From: Phellopilus nigrolimitatus
Taxonomy: Eukaryota > Basidiomycota > Agaricomycetes > Hymenochaetales > Hymenochaetaceae
DNA length: 64,000 nt
Direction of reading: 5' to 3'
Assembly (NCBI GenBank): GCA_021029095.1
Contig: JAJOHG010000002.1
Coordinates: 124,001-188,000 of the forward strand
Below the pieces are notes generated by a model. That model ran no database searches, was not told the DNA's origin, and was given only the letters and a program-made list of their open reading frames with translations. Below, piece after piece: positions 36,945 through 48,654 of this stretch. The position numbers and the translations under genes were made by a program. Numbering within the stretch: the stretch's first letter is position 1; the number at the start of each line of letters is the position of its first letter.

Positions 36945-37170
36945 AGCGGACGCGCGGGAGGTCACGATCCTATTCTTGCAGTTGTGCGCAAGTACCGTCC
37001 GGGGAGAAGCCCACAGTCTCCGGGCATGCAGTCACAAGCAACATCTTCGTCACGAAGGACGCAGGTCCCTCGCAACCGCGGTGCTGGCATTTTGTAGTTG
37101 CTGTGGACCATCCTCCCGACCTTGTGTACCTGCTGTCGTGATTATGGAAGCGGCTGGTTTGACACGCTAC
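36945..37170. repeat. Diverged repeat family, copy b
   Basis: Core ggggagaagcccacag at 37001, then aagcaacatcttcgtcacga and aggacgca, then gctgtggaccatcctccc. The order matches copy a. Confidence 0.6.
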
Positions 37171-37423
37171 GTTCTTTTCAATCTTTTATCTTCTTCTTTG
37201 AAGCGCCGCGCCGCAAAGAGCCAGGAATATAGTGCAGGAAACATGAAGCAGAGGTTTGGTGGGGCTGCAGTGAATCACTGGTGTAGAGCTCGCGATGTCG
37301 AGTTCAAAATGAGAAGACGGCATTGATCTGCGAGGGGCGATTGTCGTCTCACATCCTCGCACTGTCTCTTTTGTTGACGCTCAGAGGTTGTTTCTTCACT
37401 GCGCCTCAACTCATTTGATTTTG

Positions 37424-37810
37424 ACGAATGGAGCGTCGAGCGGTTCCCGCGTCCCGACCCCACAGCATCACATGGCTTGAAGCTTCGCCAAAGTGAAACA
37501 GAATGCCTGCACATATGGCTGGTTTTCTGCCTTTAGCGTCGCAAATGTCATGATTTGCTGTGGGTCCTTAGGGAAATGCGGATGCTCGTGCGGGTTTGTC
37601 CACGCTCGGAAAGGGGCGAGTCCTTTACTGTGGTTTATCTTTTCTTTTTTTCTCACTCCATTTCTCCTGCTTTCTGACTATGCCGGACGTGAATATGATG
37701 GTTGGAAGGACCCTGTGTCAATAAGAGTCTACATTCTGGATCGTTGGTCTGTTCGGTGTGTTTTCCAAGCGATTCATTCATGTCTATGTACGTACATAGT
37801 GAACGAAAGC
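37424..37810. repeat. Diverged direct repeat pair, member 1
   Basis: Shares with 39655-40080, in order: cgtcgagcggttcccgcgtc (there cgtcgagccatttccgcgtc), ccccacagcatc, tgctgtgggt, gaatatgatggttggaagga (there gaatatgacggtcgaaagga), acattctg, gattcattcatg, and agtacatagtgaacga-like ends. About 2.2 kb apart. Confidence 0.6.
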
Positions 37811-38405
37811 ATTGAAATACATGTCCATGTATATTCCCTATTCCCTTCACAATTCTGCGCCGGTGCCTTCCATAAGTAAACTTCTCTCTTAAGTATGCCT
37901 TACGGTCAGCGGACCTCGCTTATGAGAGCGGCCGCAGCAAATACATGGCCGTCGAGCTCGACCCCGTGCGGTACCGCGTGCGTGCACGATCACTGACGGT
38001 GATAAACTATCTACCTACCTACCTACCTGACAGTCCTGGAATTTATCAAGATTGTGCATCGGCCTATTTTTTCCGCATATAAAGCAAAGTACTTGGCAGA
38101 GCGCGCGCTGTTCGTGCGTCTCGGATACTTACCGGTTGTCAGCAAATCCCACAGGTCGATGAATATGCTGAATGTGTTTTCATAGACCTGGTGATAACAC
38201 TTGCAACCACCTCATACATGTACTCTTGTACCCGGCGTGCAGACACGGACGAGCAGCCGATTTCTCGCGATGTCTTTATCGGTGTGTTGCGAGCCTTCTC
38301 CCGTTCGGCGCACGTCCCAAACTCGTTCCTTATCGCTCCCCATCGGATCCCGAGGCTCGTCTTCGTCTTGTACTCACCAACCCCCTCGAGTCAAACACCC
38401 GCGGC

Positions 38406-38665
38406 TAGTCGACGGGCACGCCGGATGACACGATCTCCTAGCACCACTAGGGAGAAGCCCACAGCCGCTCGGGTGTTGCCTCACCATGCCAAGCAACGCC
38501 TTCGCCCTCGCCACGAGAGGTCCCTCGGCTTCCTTACGCAGATCGTGCGGTTACGATGCTCCATGATGTGAAGAGCACCTGGCGGGTGTGGACGTCCCTC
38601 CCTATGCTCGCCGTCGTGCGAAGGGCGGGATGGAGCGGCTGATGGCGATTGGATGGCACGCTACG
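38406..38665. repeat. Diverged repeat family, copy c
   Basis: Core agggagaagcccacag at about 38450, then caagcaacgccttcgccctc, then gtgtggacgtccctccc. It is followed by a gatggcacgctacgc-type end partly shared with copy b (gacacgctacg). Confidence 0.55.
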
Positions 38666-39654
38666 CCGCTTGCGATGTCTTTTTCTCGGAGTACATCATC
38701 GACGAGGAGCCCGAGACGAGTGATCAGCGTAAATCTGCATCATTCGGGTCTCGCCCGCTCTCATACCTTTCATATGCATCGCATCTTCTCCTATCTCCAG
38801 CTGCAATCGCCTAAATAAGCTGCAATCGCACCTCGTTGAGCAGCCGCGCACATATCATCGGAGTGAAACCCCACACTTTTCTCGAACTGTCCGCCCGTGT
38901 ACTGGCTATGTGTCCAGAAGGTTTGGTTCTACACTCTTTTCTTTATCCTGCGCGGCCGTTTCTCTCGGTCCGTAGCACCCCGTACACCTGCTTCGCGCCG
39001 ACCCCTGGAGACTGGAGACAAATGTATGAAGCTGCTGCCAGCTCGACGCGCACACTTGTTTTCCCTCGACTGTGCTATCCCATCATGCTTGCTTCGAGCG
39101 ACGTTCCTTCGAAAAACAAATGGGCTGTTGATCGTAGAGTCATCGCACAAACGATCCGTTTTGTTTCTTATTTTCTTTGGATAAGGTGATTGAGACTGGT
39201 GGGTTATCAGGTAGATACGCACCCAGCAGGTGCGCTGGACCACAGGTGCATCTATTACTGGGAACCGAGACGGCTCTGGCTACCACCGGTCCCCGAGCTC
39301 GCAACTAGTCCTCCAAAAACCCCATCGCGATCACATAGGCAGTCCACAGCCTTCATGCCTCCACAGCTCAGCCTGCCTACGGGCGGGGCGCTGCCATAAC
39401 CCACGAGCGCACCTTTATCCGTGTGCTTCTTACCGTTAGTAACTTGGCTTTGTTCCATTTTCCGCGCGCGCGTGCCCCCGTTTGTGGCGGCATCCTTTCC
39501 GCTCCGTGTTTGTCATGCATCCGCCTATTCTGTTTTCTTTTGAGCGGGCGAACGTCGCCGATGTTTTCGTCATCGCGCCCGGGTCGATTTTCACTGCCGG
39601 ATTCTCCGACGCTCGCCAATAATTTCCTTACGGCGCCTTTTCTCATTCACTTCG

Positions 39655-40080
39655 ATTCAACGTCGAGCCATTTCCGCGTCCGTCTGGTCCCCACAGCATC
39701 GAACGACATCGCAGAGTGGAATAGACTGACCTTTGCATGTCATCGGCTTTCTAACGTTGGCGATTTTGGAGGAGGTTTGACCATGCTGTGGGTTTACCTA
39801 GGGAGTTGTGGGTGCTTGCACTCGTGCTTGGCGTCGGCTCAGAAGTTGAGTCTTCTGTTGTGTTCTTTTTTTATATACTTTTTAAAAACTTCGTTATAAC
39901 TGCTTTTTGCTTGGCCTGGACTCGAATATGACGGTCGAAAGGATCCCGCTTCGATACATCTATGTTCTGTGCAGTTTATAGGTGATTCGTTCATTCCTAT
40001 ATAGCTGAGTACATAGTGAACGAATACATTGAGATATACTTTCTTCACGACGTGTGTACTGGTGCTTGAAGCGTATGTCC
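39655..40080. repeat. Diverged direct repeat pair, member 2
   Basis: Counterpart of 37424-37810; same landmark order, clearly diverged, with small indels. Confidence 0.6.
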
Positions 40081-41386
40081 AAGTCACGTGTAAGACGCGT
40101 GGTTGACAAGATCCATCGGTACGTATGTACTCGGTACGAGGCGATCAGAGCGAGATCGACGTGCATACGGTGGCGTGCCGGATCGCATCGTCGGGCGGCG
40201 ATTTGTTAAACCATCCTGCTAAGCCGAGTTTCATGTCATCATGTACATTCCTCTTACAGCTGTTTGGAGAAAGAAATAATGGCAGTCGCCAAAAGAGTTG
40301 ACCAATTAAAAGGATTGGACTTAGCCAAAATTTGACCTCAGCACATTTATTAATATTAGCTCCTCTGCTCGGCCGCCTCGGCGTACACTGGCAGGTATGC
40401 TAATCTTTTATCTTTCGTCATATCCGAATTTGTTTCTGTCAGTGTGAACCTGTGAAGGGTAATATGAATAATAACATCAGTATAAATGGCAGATCTAGCA
40501 TCTGTGTTGTTACTCAGCTGTGATTCGATTTGCTCAGGGATAGATCCAATGCTACTCATCTTAACTTACCGTTCAAGCATACTTTACTATATCATAGTCT
40601 CTATTCTGTCAATCAATAACCCGTTCATAAGGCTGTTGCGAGCAAACGAGTCAACAATACACTGACGATCCGTTGTTCTGACCCCGCAACTACCATTTCT
40701 GCAAACAGCTGCAAGTAAACTCACTCCAAGTTGACCACCGTGATGATGCAGTATATATTAATTTGAGATTCTGGACAATCTTTCATCTCGAAGACAATGT
40801 ACTGCTTTAATAATAAAATAATAAAAATAAAAATAAAAACAAACTCACATGATGCACGCTCAAGACGGGAGGCAACCGTTCAGGGAGATACATCTATGCA
40901 GCGCGCAAACCTCATTTCTTTCTCGGCCTTATGGATTTCTAGTATTCGGCTTCAATATTGCATGTTCCAACATCATGTAAGTGATAAACAAGAGGGAGGT
41001 TAGCTACTCTGACTTATACTCTTGGGGGCACCTTCTCAGGTCATGGCTGAAGAAGCATCTGGTCTCGGCCTTATTGCAAACGCGTTAGCAGCACCAGATT
41101 TGTTAATGAAGAGGTTGCATAATATGGTAATAAGAGGGCCATCTTCTTCGACAGGCAAACAGTACTTATTTTCTTAATCTGTCTGAGCCCTGAGAATTTC
41201 ACGGGTGGTAGAGCATAGTTAGAAAGACTATCTATTACATTTGTATCTCGCGAGACCTACCAAGAGTCACATGGACCCTCGAGAAGAAACCCGGACACAA
41301 AGTAACGTAAATCACCACAGTTCGCAGAACGTTTTAAGCAGAATGGAGACTAGTGCACTCTGTTATAAATCAACTGAACTGATTCA

Positions 41387-42483
41387 TTAGTTCGACGGCG
41401 GCGGTCGCGCATCAAACAAATACTGAGATTGCTGATGATACATGCCCGCATAAGAAGGACTCTAAAGATAGAAGACAGAGGGGATATAATGTTTTAAAAC
41501 AATGAACAGCACATGGACACAGATTTTCGCACCTGAGCGGGGGGCTGCGAATTCGAAACGTATCCACTAGATATTGAGACATGCTCATTCCCAACATTCT
41601 GAAAAGCGAGTTGTCAAAAAACGCAAAAGAACTAAAAGAACTCTCATGACTAACATGCGGATGAGAGCCATTGTGGAGAAGGTACGGGTAAGCGTATTGT
41701 TGCACAGTTTGGAGTGTGGGATCCCCGAGGATATATGGTGCTGGGGACCCAGTGTGCGTGTCGAGATAACCTTCAGATATATGATAACCCGGGTGACCCA
41801 GGGATGGTGCATGAGCGGCTTGTGAAAGGCTCGATGGCGAAAAGCCGCCTGCACCTGGCGGGGAAGCCTTGCTTAGATATTGAGAGAATCCTGCGTCGGT
41901 CGGCATGTTTGCGGAGTCGTCACCAGGGAGATTGTTGGGAAATACGAAAGTGTCGTCTGGGTTTACTCCTGGCCAAGCCGTTCGAAGACTCAGCGGTGGA
42001 TGTGTGTTAAGTACATGTACTTCATGTGGCATTGTAAACTGGCTAGAGCTTGGCACGGTCTGAACTGCGGGAGGAGCTGTACTTTGCCGCGAAGCGCTTC
42101 TCCTATATCCGCCGGTTCCGGTCCCGGACGACTACCAGGTAGTTAAAAATAGGCCTATGGCATGTTATATAGATAATGCGCTTACTTCTGCTGCGACCGC
42201 ACATAATATCTTATGCTTCGCGCAACGATCGCATCTGTCTATGTCTTTTGTCCAATTGCACTGACAAGGTAATGTGGTAAGCATAGAAAAGCGAGATGGA
42301 ATATCTCTTAATACATACAGCCCTCTTTCCCTTTCTGCAAGCCTCGCAGACTCTAGCAGAGCGGTGTTTCGGTCTCTTCCTATCCAGCTCTTCTAGTGCA
42401 TCGAAAGCATCTTGTATCGAAGGAGCCGGCATTCTTTTGTTGGCAGATAAAGAAGTCGGTGTCGAGCACGAACGCACGTACAT
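41387..42483 (-). CDS. Zn(II)2Cys6 (Gal4-type) transcription factor, small
   Basis: A fungal binuclear zinc-cluster DNA-binding protein of roughly 290 residues. A short lead (MYVRSCSTPTSLSANKRMPA and DALEELDRKRPKHRS) precedes the cluster ARVCEACRKGKRA, joined over an intron to CNWTKDIDRCDRCAKHKILC. This gives CX2CX6CX8CX2CX6C with all six Cys. The rest is Ser/Pro/Gly/Tyr/His-rich and probably disordered (SLGHPGYHISEGYLDTHTG, PYLLHNGSHPH). In-phase splices lead to NVGNEHVSISSGYVSNSQPP and the C-terminal YHQQSQYLFDARPPPSN, stop at 41387. The start could also be the Met at 42432. It lacks the large fungal-specific regulatory domain of typical members. Targets are unknown. Confidence 0.82.
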
Positions 42484-44535
42484 GGTGCTCTGGGAGAAGG
42501 GTAGCTCTGGGAGAAGGGTAGCACAAGCTTGACACAAAAAACCAGACATGCGCACGTTTATAACCCAGCGCAAACTCGGTTCTCCGCTTCAATGGCATAT
42601 AGTTCTACCAACTCTAGCGGCATAAGAGAAGCGATCGCAGCGTTTGAGGAGGGGAAGTTAGCGTGTAACTTTGATTTTATCTCCACTTGCGATGGCGTTC
42701 AAAAAAAGGCTGCGATTGGTGTAAAAGTAGTATCGCGAGGACAAGGAGGGGGATCATGAGGCACATAAGAAGTAGGCGCGAATAACGACACTAGAAATAG
42801 CGCAGCAAGTTACCTCAAACGAGCAACGATAGCTTGATGCAAGTCGGAAGGGCCTGATTCCCGTTATGCGATCGCAGAGGTCGAAAATCAAGTATTCGAA
42901 ATTCATGCTCAAAGCGAGGTGGACTACAGATGAAAGTGAATAAGAATCAGTGATAAAATTGCAACTATCATATCATCTCACCCACCAGTGGTTTGTACTC
43001 CCTCCTTCCGCGACTTCATCGTTTGTTTCCGAGAGCTAAATAGAGCCATTATGATTACAATCATAATGCTACTCGAGTTACCAAAAAAGCGGTTATTACA
43101 CAGTGAGCATCAAGCAACACATTTACTCGTGGTCCTGAAATACTTACAGGTCGGCAAGTTCGTTTGAAGCTCGTTTGACAATCGGGTACGCGCACGGAAT
43201 GTCACGGATTGTCACTAGGGTGCTTTCTTACTGGGGCTTGCCGTACAATCCAGAAGGAGAACTACAATGAATGTGATGAGCATTCGGGTGGGGAAAAACT
43301 CGTGTTGTTGTGTTTGTTGTACAGATGTTGAAGAGTCTCGCTTGGAGAACGCGTAGACACGGCCCGGACAGGCTTCGGCAGATACGAGATCAACCGAAAA
43401 ACAAATTATATTTTCTTTTTCAAGCTGCTTACGAGGAGCCTGTGATCCTATTTTAATCATTGGAAATCTCTTATAGGAATAAAGCCCCGAGAATATTTGA
43501 CACAGTTGTAATGATTCGTCCTACCATGTATAGATTTATGCTGTCGGTGTATCTAGCCGAGCGAACAACATCGGATGGTCTTCCTGGTCTCCAGAAGAGC
43601 CTCCAGAGGGCTCTGCTTTGAGACTGAACTTTGTCCTCTGTATAACAATGAACCAAGCCATAGAAGCTGGGGAGGACGTAACGCAATGGAAATGACATAC
43701 AGTTTAGAAAGATGTGGTATTATAGCCAAGATTTGGATCGCGCTTATTGGAGTTTATAAATTCCTTCTTCAATTATGCGTGAGAGCAGTCGAGGAGTTTC
43801 AGCGGATTTAAAAGGGAAAAAAAGGTCACCAGTTGCAGCCAGCCGTTGGTCAATTTGCTCGCGAACTGGTTGCTTTGGATATCACTACTAGAATGTCGAA
43901 GGGAACACTTAGAATTCTGCTAAGTTCAAGAAGAAAATGAAGTTAGTTGGACCTGTGGTCCTCGTCTAGTAAGGGAAAGGCAAGGGTTAAAATGCAAACT
44001 TACCGGTAATCGGCAAGAAATCAGTCGAATAACTATATCAATACATGGGTACGGATAGAGTAGCTATGCTGCATTGTCGAGACCCTTTACCTGCGCAAGC
44101 AATACATCAGGTTGCTGTTTCCTGCATTGACATGGCAACTATGTACGTATAGACTGCCTTACAAAACACCAGGGATGAGCTGCGTCGATCACCACAAGCA
44201 TGCAGATCAAGAACGTTCTAAAAGAATATCAGGGTTCCAGATTCGTCGCTGATTTTGCTCTGTTGGGAAACAGATAAAAATTGCTTGTTTCATTTGAGGT
44301 CGTATGCATACAGAATCTAAGGCTTCAATTTCGTCGTATCCGAAAGGAGGAAAATGATGGGAGGTAAAACTAAGGACACAACAGAGAAAATGGGAGCGGG
44401 AGTGTGGGCATGGTGGTATAGGACATTTGCTGAGAAGAAGAGACGGCCGGGATATATTCCAAGGACAAGGCTCGCAAGTCGAAAGAAAACGAAAATGAAA
44501 ACAAACCGGAACAACATGGAAAAAGACGAATGATG
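42484..44535. other. 2 kb intergenic, no gene seen
   Basis: Short frames only (for example 43215-43460 - and 43471-43698 -) without motifs or splice continuity. A small perfect inverted repeat, cattatgatt-ac-aatcataatg, lies at 43049-43070. Confidence 0.45.
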
Positions 44536-47500
44536 TTATGCAACATTTCCGAAACCCATTACAGCTAGAGCACCGAGCCATGCCATCTCAACGGCAGCGC
44601 GTCCCAGCGGACTGAGCGGTGCGTCTGAGTCGGGGTCAGGCGACGTGCGCGGAAGGCACAAGCCGAGCTTCTCTGCGCCCTCTGGAACAACCTCGACGCC
44701 ACGCTCACGGTTCGCACAGAATGCAATCATGAGCGCGAGATCGTCCACCTGGAAGCGGATTTGCGGGATCGCGAGCATAGCCTCTATCATAGGCCCAGAG
44801 ACGGAGAGCCCGTTCGTGGGAACGCGGATGCCGGACCCATTCACATCCTTATACGACACGAGGCGCGCGAGAACGTTGAACGAACTAAGCTCGACAGTGT
44901 TTTTGATTTCTCTCGAGGTTGTCGTAGCAGAGTGGTGCGACGTGGCAGAGGAGGTCTGGGAGCCTCGTGAGCGCTTCTTGTCCTCAGGCTTTTCTTTATT
45001 CAGTTCATTCGGCACATAGTAGACGAGAAGGTACTGGCGTTCGTGAAGCGGAATGTCGTATGCTGCCGGGTCGTCGGACAGGTCAACCGATTGCGGATCG
45101 GTCTCGCCGGGCCACATTGGCAAGAGCATGTAAAGTGACTCGTCAGGAATCTGGTCGAAAACATTATCACTCGCGCGTTTGCCTTTCTTGTTTGCGCGAG
45201 TGCGATTCGGCTTGAAGGACGGAAGTAAACCGACGTCGCGGAAGGAGTCGTTCAAGTTCTTAATCACGCGCTCCTGCTCCTCTTGCTTCGAGCGCGCGGC
45301 CATAGTCAGCCAGGGCGGAGTGTAGTGACCCTCCAGCACGGCAACGCTCGAGCTGGAAGACAGAGGGCTGTGCTTCGATGCACTCTTTACGGGCTGTGTA
45401 TGGAAGAGCTTGCGCAGGCCCCTGAATCGAGATGGCTGCGAATCTTGCCCGAAGTCATCGTAGTTAGAGGAGTGGGTGCGCAGATACTCGATGAACGGTG
45501 GGTCGAGCGCCGCGAATGCCTCCGCGTGCGACGTCCGTATGGGCTGCTCCTCGAGCGATCCGACAGAGCCGCGTGGAACAGTAGGAAGGCGCACAGCGTG
45601 CTGTCGGAGGTCTGACGGGCGGCGAGAGTCTCGCCGGGACGAGCCGATAGATGACTGGTCCCACGCGGACAATGCAGAGCTGAATTGCTGTGAACCCTCG
45701 GACGTCATAGATGACCTTTCCGCGATCGAGGAAACAGGACGGTTTTCAACTTCCATGTTTCGATGCGGATGCTCGAAGGGCGGTTCACGGCTAGCGCGTC
45801 TGTGCGGATGGGGAGTTTCTACATCGCTCGCAACCTTGTCCGTTAACGGCGTCGGCATCTCGCTCATGCTCGTCTGAACCGAGGTAGGTGTGCTGACAAT
45901 CGGCGACCGCATGACACCTTTACCTTTACGATCGACAGCCTCGGCTGGCTTGTCGGTCGTCACTTTCAGCTTACCCGTGTTCTGTGGGGACGAGGGCATT
46001 TCACGATCGGTACTGGATCCTTTTGAAGTCGCACTACTCTGTGCTACGCGGGACGAGCCGGATACCGACGTTGTTGATGTCGTGGCCGAATTCGAAGTTG
46101 AGCCCGACGCCGTCTGACCAGAGCGGCCGCTGCCGCTCACATTCACCTCTGTGCTAGTCTTTTCCTCGAGCAGGCCATACGTGCTAAGCTTGCTTGTCGT
46201 CCGCGTGCTTGTGAACTGCTCCTGAACTTTCTTCGGCGCAAGGAGGATGCTCGAGCTCGTTTTGAGGTGACGTTGGGGCAGCGCATGCCCGCGAAAGATC
46301 GAAAATGCCTGCGCACGCGAGTGCTTGTGAATGAACGTCAGCGGCCCGCTGTATGTGTCTGCCTTCGAGTACGCATCAGGCAGGTGCCTAATATTCAGGC
46401 GTGTTTGCAAAGGCTTTGAGGTATCAGCTTTAAATAACGAATTAATTCTAATCTCTGCTTCCCATTTCAAGAAAAACTCACTGGTTTTGCTGTGTATCCG
46501 ATCGACTCTATATCGTCCGACCCAGAGACACCTCCAAATTTCTTGCCCTAACCGCGGCTCTTCCAAGGTCCTTTCCACACGCTCACGCGCGAACGTCCAT
46601 TCACGTTTCCGCTCATCGTAAGAGTAGTCGTGCTTTTTAACGAATCTAATAAACAAAGCAAAAAATGAGAACATTTTTGTTGTTGTGTTTGTAATCATAT
46701 GAAAAGGAGGGAAAATAAAACATACCTCAGGAAAGTGTCATCATTAACAGTCGCAGTGCTCTGCCGCCTCCCAACCGCATAATTTACCCCCCATCCCTCC
46801 GCCCAGTTCGCATCCCGGTCGCGACCGTCCCGTGCCGCAACACTGCTCCCGACGCTCATTCGCCCGTTCCACGTATCACTCCCGCGCAGGTCCAACGCCA
46901 ATTGCTGCGCCCCACCGCTGGCGCCGCCGCTGCCACCCATCGGCCCGGAGACCGAAAGGATGTAATCAAGGTCGAGTCCCTGATACGGCTCGTCGCTGGA
47001 GCCTGCGGGCCCAGAACCTGAGCCGAAGGCGAGCGGTCCGCCGCCGCCCTCCATCTGCGCATCTAAATGCGCCTGCGCGATGGCCTGTGCCATCGCCACG
47101 CCGCGCATGTCCGGTTCACTTGACGGTGTCGCACCGCCTCCACTACCACCGCTGCTGTCAAGCGACCCGGGCGCGCCGGAGGCGGCAACCGACACACGGG
47201 ACGCCTTCCGCTGGAGGTGTAGCGCGGCACGCTGAAGGTCGTCATCGACAGACCGCGATGGCCGACGAAGCTGCGCATGTGCAAGTGCGCGAGCGTCGAA
47301 GTCCGTGCTGCGGGTATCGTCTTGGTGTGCGGCGCGACTGGCGGTGCGCCCGGGGTAAGAATAGTTCGGGATATCCATCGGGAGTGAGCCACGGCGGCCC
47401 GTACGTTCGTGGAACGCGCAGCTGTTCTCATCTTCGTCCATGGCATTTTCGTCCCTGCTCTCGCATTCACCGGCTCGGCCGTATTCATCATTATCTCCAT

Positions 47501-48654
47501 GCATGGAGCCCACCTCAATGCGTATTCGTCCATCGTCAAACATACTCGAACGATTGCTCGTCTCGTGGTCTCTTACTCTTCTTCGTCTGTCGATGTCGTC
47601 GACCGACATAAGGTCCACATCCGTGTCAAGCTCCAAGCCGCCCTCAATCTCCGTTTGCGACAACGGTGATGACAGTACCGTACCCTGACGCCCCTTCTCA
47701 TCCTCCGAGGGAGCCTTGCCTTTCCCTTTATCAGTTGCCGAAAGACCAGAAAGGCTGAGCGGGTGGTGGTCGTTGCCCGGTAAGGATGGCCGGCGCATCC
47801 CATCGTCGATCGCGCGTATTTTGGACCGAGTATTCGTGCGGCGCCGCTCTTCTTCGTCCTCCGATGGACTCGACCAGCCATTTGGTTTTGAAAGCGCAAC
47901 TGATTGTAGACGAGCATTCGCGTACGCGACGGACGGACGTGGCGTCTTGTCGAAACTGGCAACGCGATGTAGAGGGGAAACGGTATCCGCGTCATCTGTC
48001 GGTGGTATTGTCCTTGAAGACGAAGACGAAGACGAAGACGAAGCGGACGGCTGCAACTGAGGCGCCTGGGCGTCGCCAAACGTGAACGTGCTAAGTCGGC
48101 TGTAGATGTCCGCGTCTTCGTCGTGCGGTGGTACCGCCAGTTCGTAGGGCGAAACCGGATTCGGCAACGGCGGAGCGGGCGAATCAACTGATGGATGGAG
48201 GGCGGGAAGAGAAGTGCGCCGCTGTTGACCAGGAAGGGGCCGTCGTGGCAAGTTGCGCTGCGAATAAGGAGTTGGTCGAGTGGCATTTGTCAATGTTATG
48301 CTGCTCGAGATTCAATAAGCGTATTTTCCCTGGGTAAAAACAAGCCACATACGAAGCCTTTCTTCCTGCCTGATATTCGCCCTCGTGCGCCATCCCACTA
48401 TCCAGGTTAAATGTCGAAGAGAACTGAGGATCGAGAGGGGCCAACGGAGAGCGCTTGAGGCCGTTAGCAGTAGCGACGAAGAGACCCTGAGAGACGATAG
48501 GGATGATCTGGGAGGCGCTCGACCTGCGGGGATACGGGGACGGGAGCGAGACTTTGTCGTTGAGCGAGAGCGAGGATTTGCAAGAATGAATCGACGATGC
48601 GGGGGCAGAGTCCAAGTCCATCACCAAGCGTCTATCGCGTTTGCTAGGGGGCAT
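44536..48654 (-). CDS. Large conserved-looking protein of unknown function (1310 aa)
   Basis: Four exons close in phase; introns of 52, 80 and 54 nt lie near 48355-48304, 46728-46649 and 46493-46438. The N-terminal half is Ser/Pro/Asp-rich and likely disordered (RRPLPGQQRRTSLPALHPSV, a Ser run near 48010-48040, Gly/Ser-rich stretches). A well-conserved-looking core follows: HDYSYDERKREWTFARERVE, LGQEIWRCLWVGRYRVDRIH, LNIRHLPDAYSKADTYSGPL, TFIHKHSRAQAFSIFRGHAL. The C-terminal part has ERQYLLVYYVPNEL, SFNVLARLVSYKDVNGSGIR, VPTNGLSVSGPMIEAMLAIP and ends with a hydrophobic AAVEMAWLGALAVMGFGNVA, perhaps a tail anchor. I recall similar proteins in other basidiomycetes but cannot name a domain or function. 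Confidence 0.8.

Larger units (their letters stand above)
36350..41386. other. 5 kb without an assignable gene; diverged repeats
   Basis: The actin 3' UTR (with a T-run near 36520) leads into DNA holding at least three diverged copies of a GGAGAAGCCCACAG-containing unit and a second diverged pair. Two islands look coding (about 37910-37990 and 38620-38816) but have no identifiable family. Simple repeats occur: CTAC at 38011-38027 and an AAAAT run at 40807-40840. No complete gene can be supported. Confidence 0.55.

Noticed and set aside
37785..37800. Palindrome ctatgtacgtacatag as a binding site
   Set aside because: Short palindromes of this kind recur by chance in this AT-rich region, and the diverged partner copy does not keep it.
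39423..39899. 158-codon plus-strand frame downstream of actin
   Set aside because: It crosses one member of the diverged repeat pair, has no counterpart frame in the other member, and shows no motif.
46832..47611. 259-codon plus-strand frame inside the 1310-aa gene
   Set aside because: Cys/Arg-rich antisense shadow; the minus strand carries the spliced gene.
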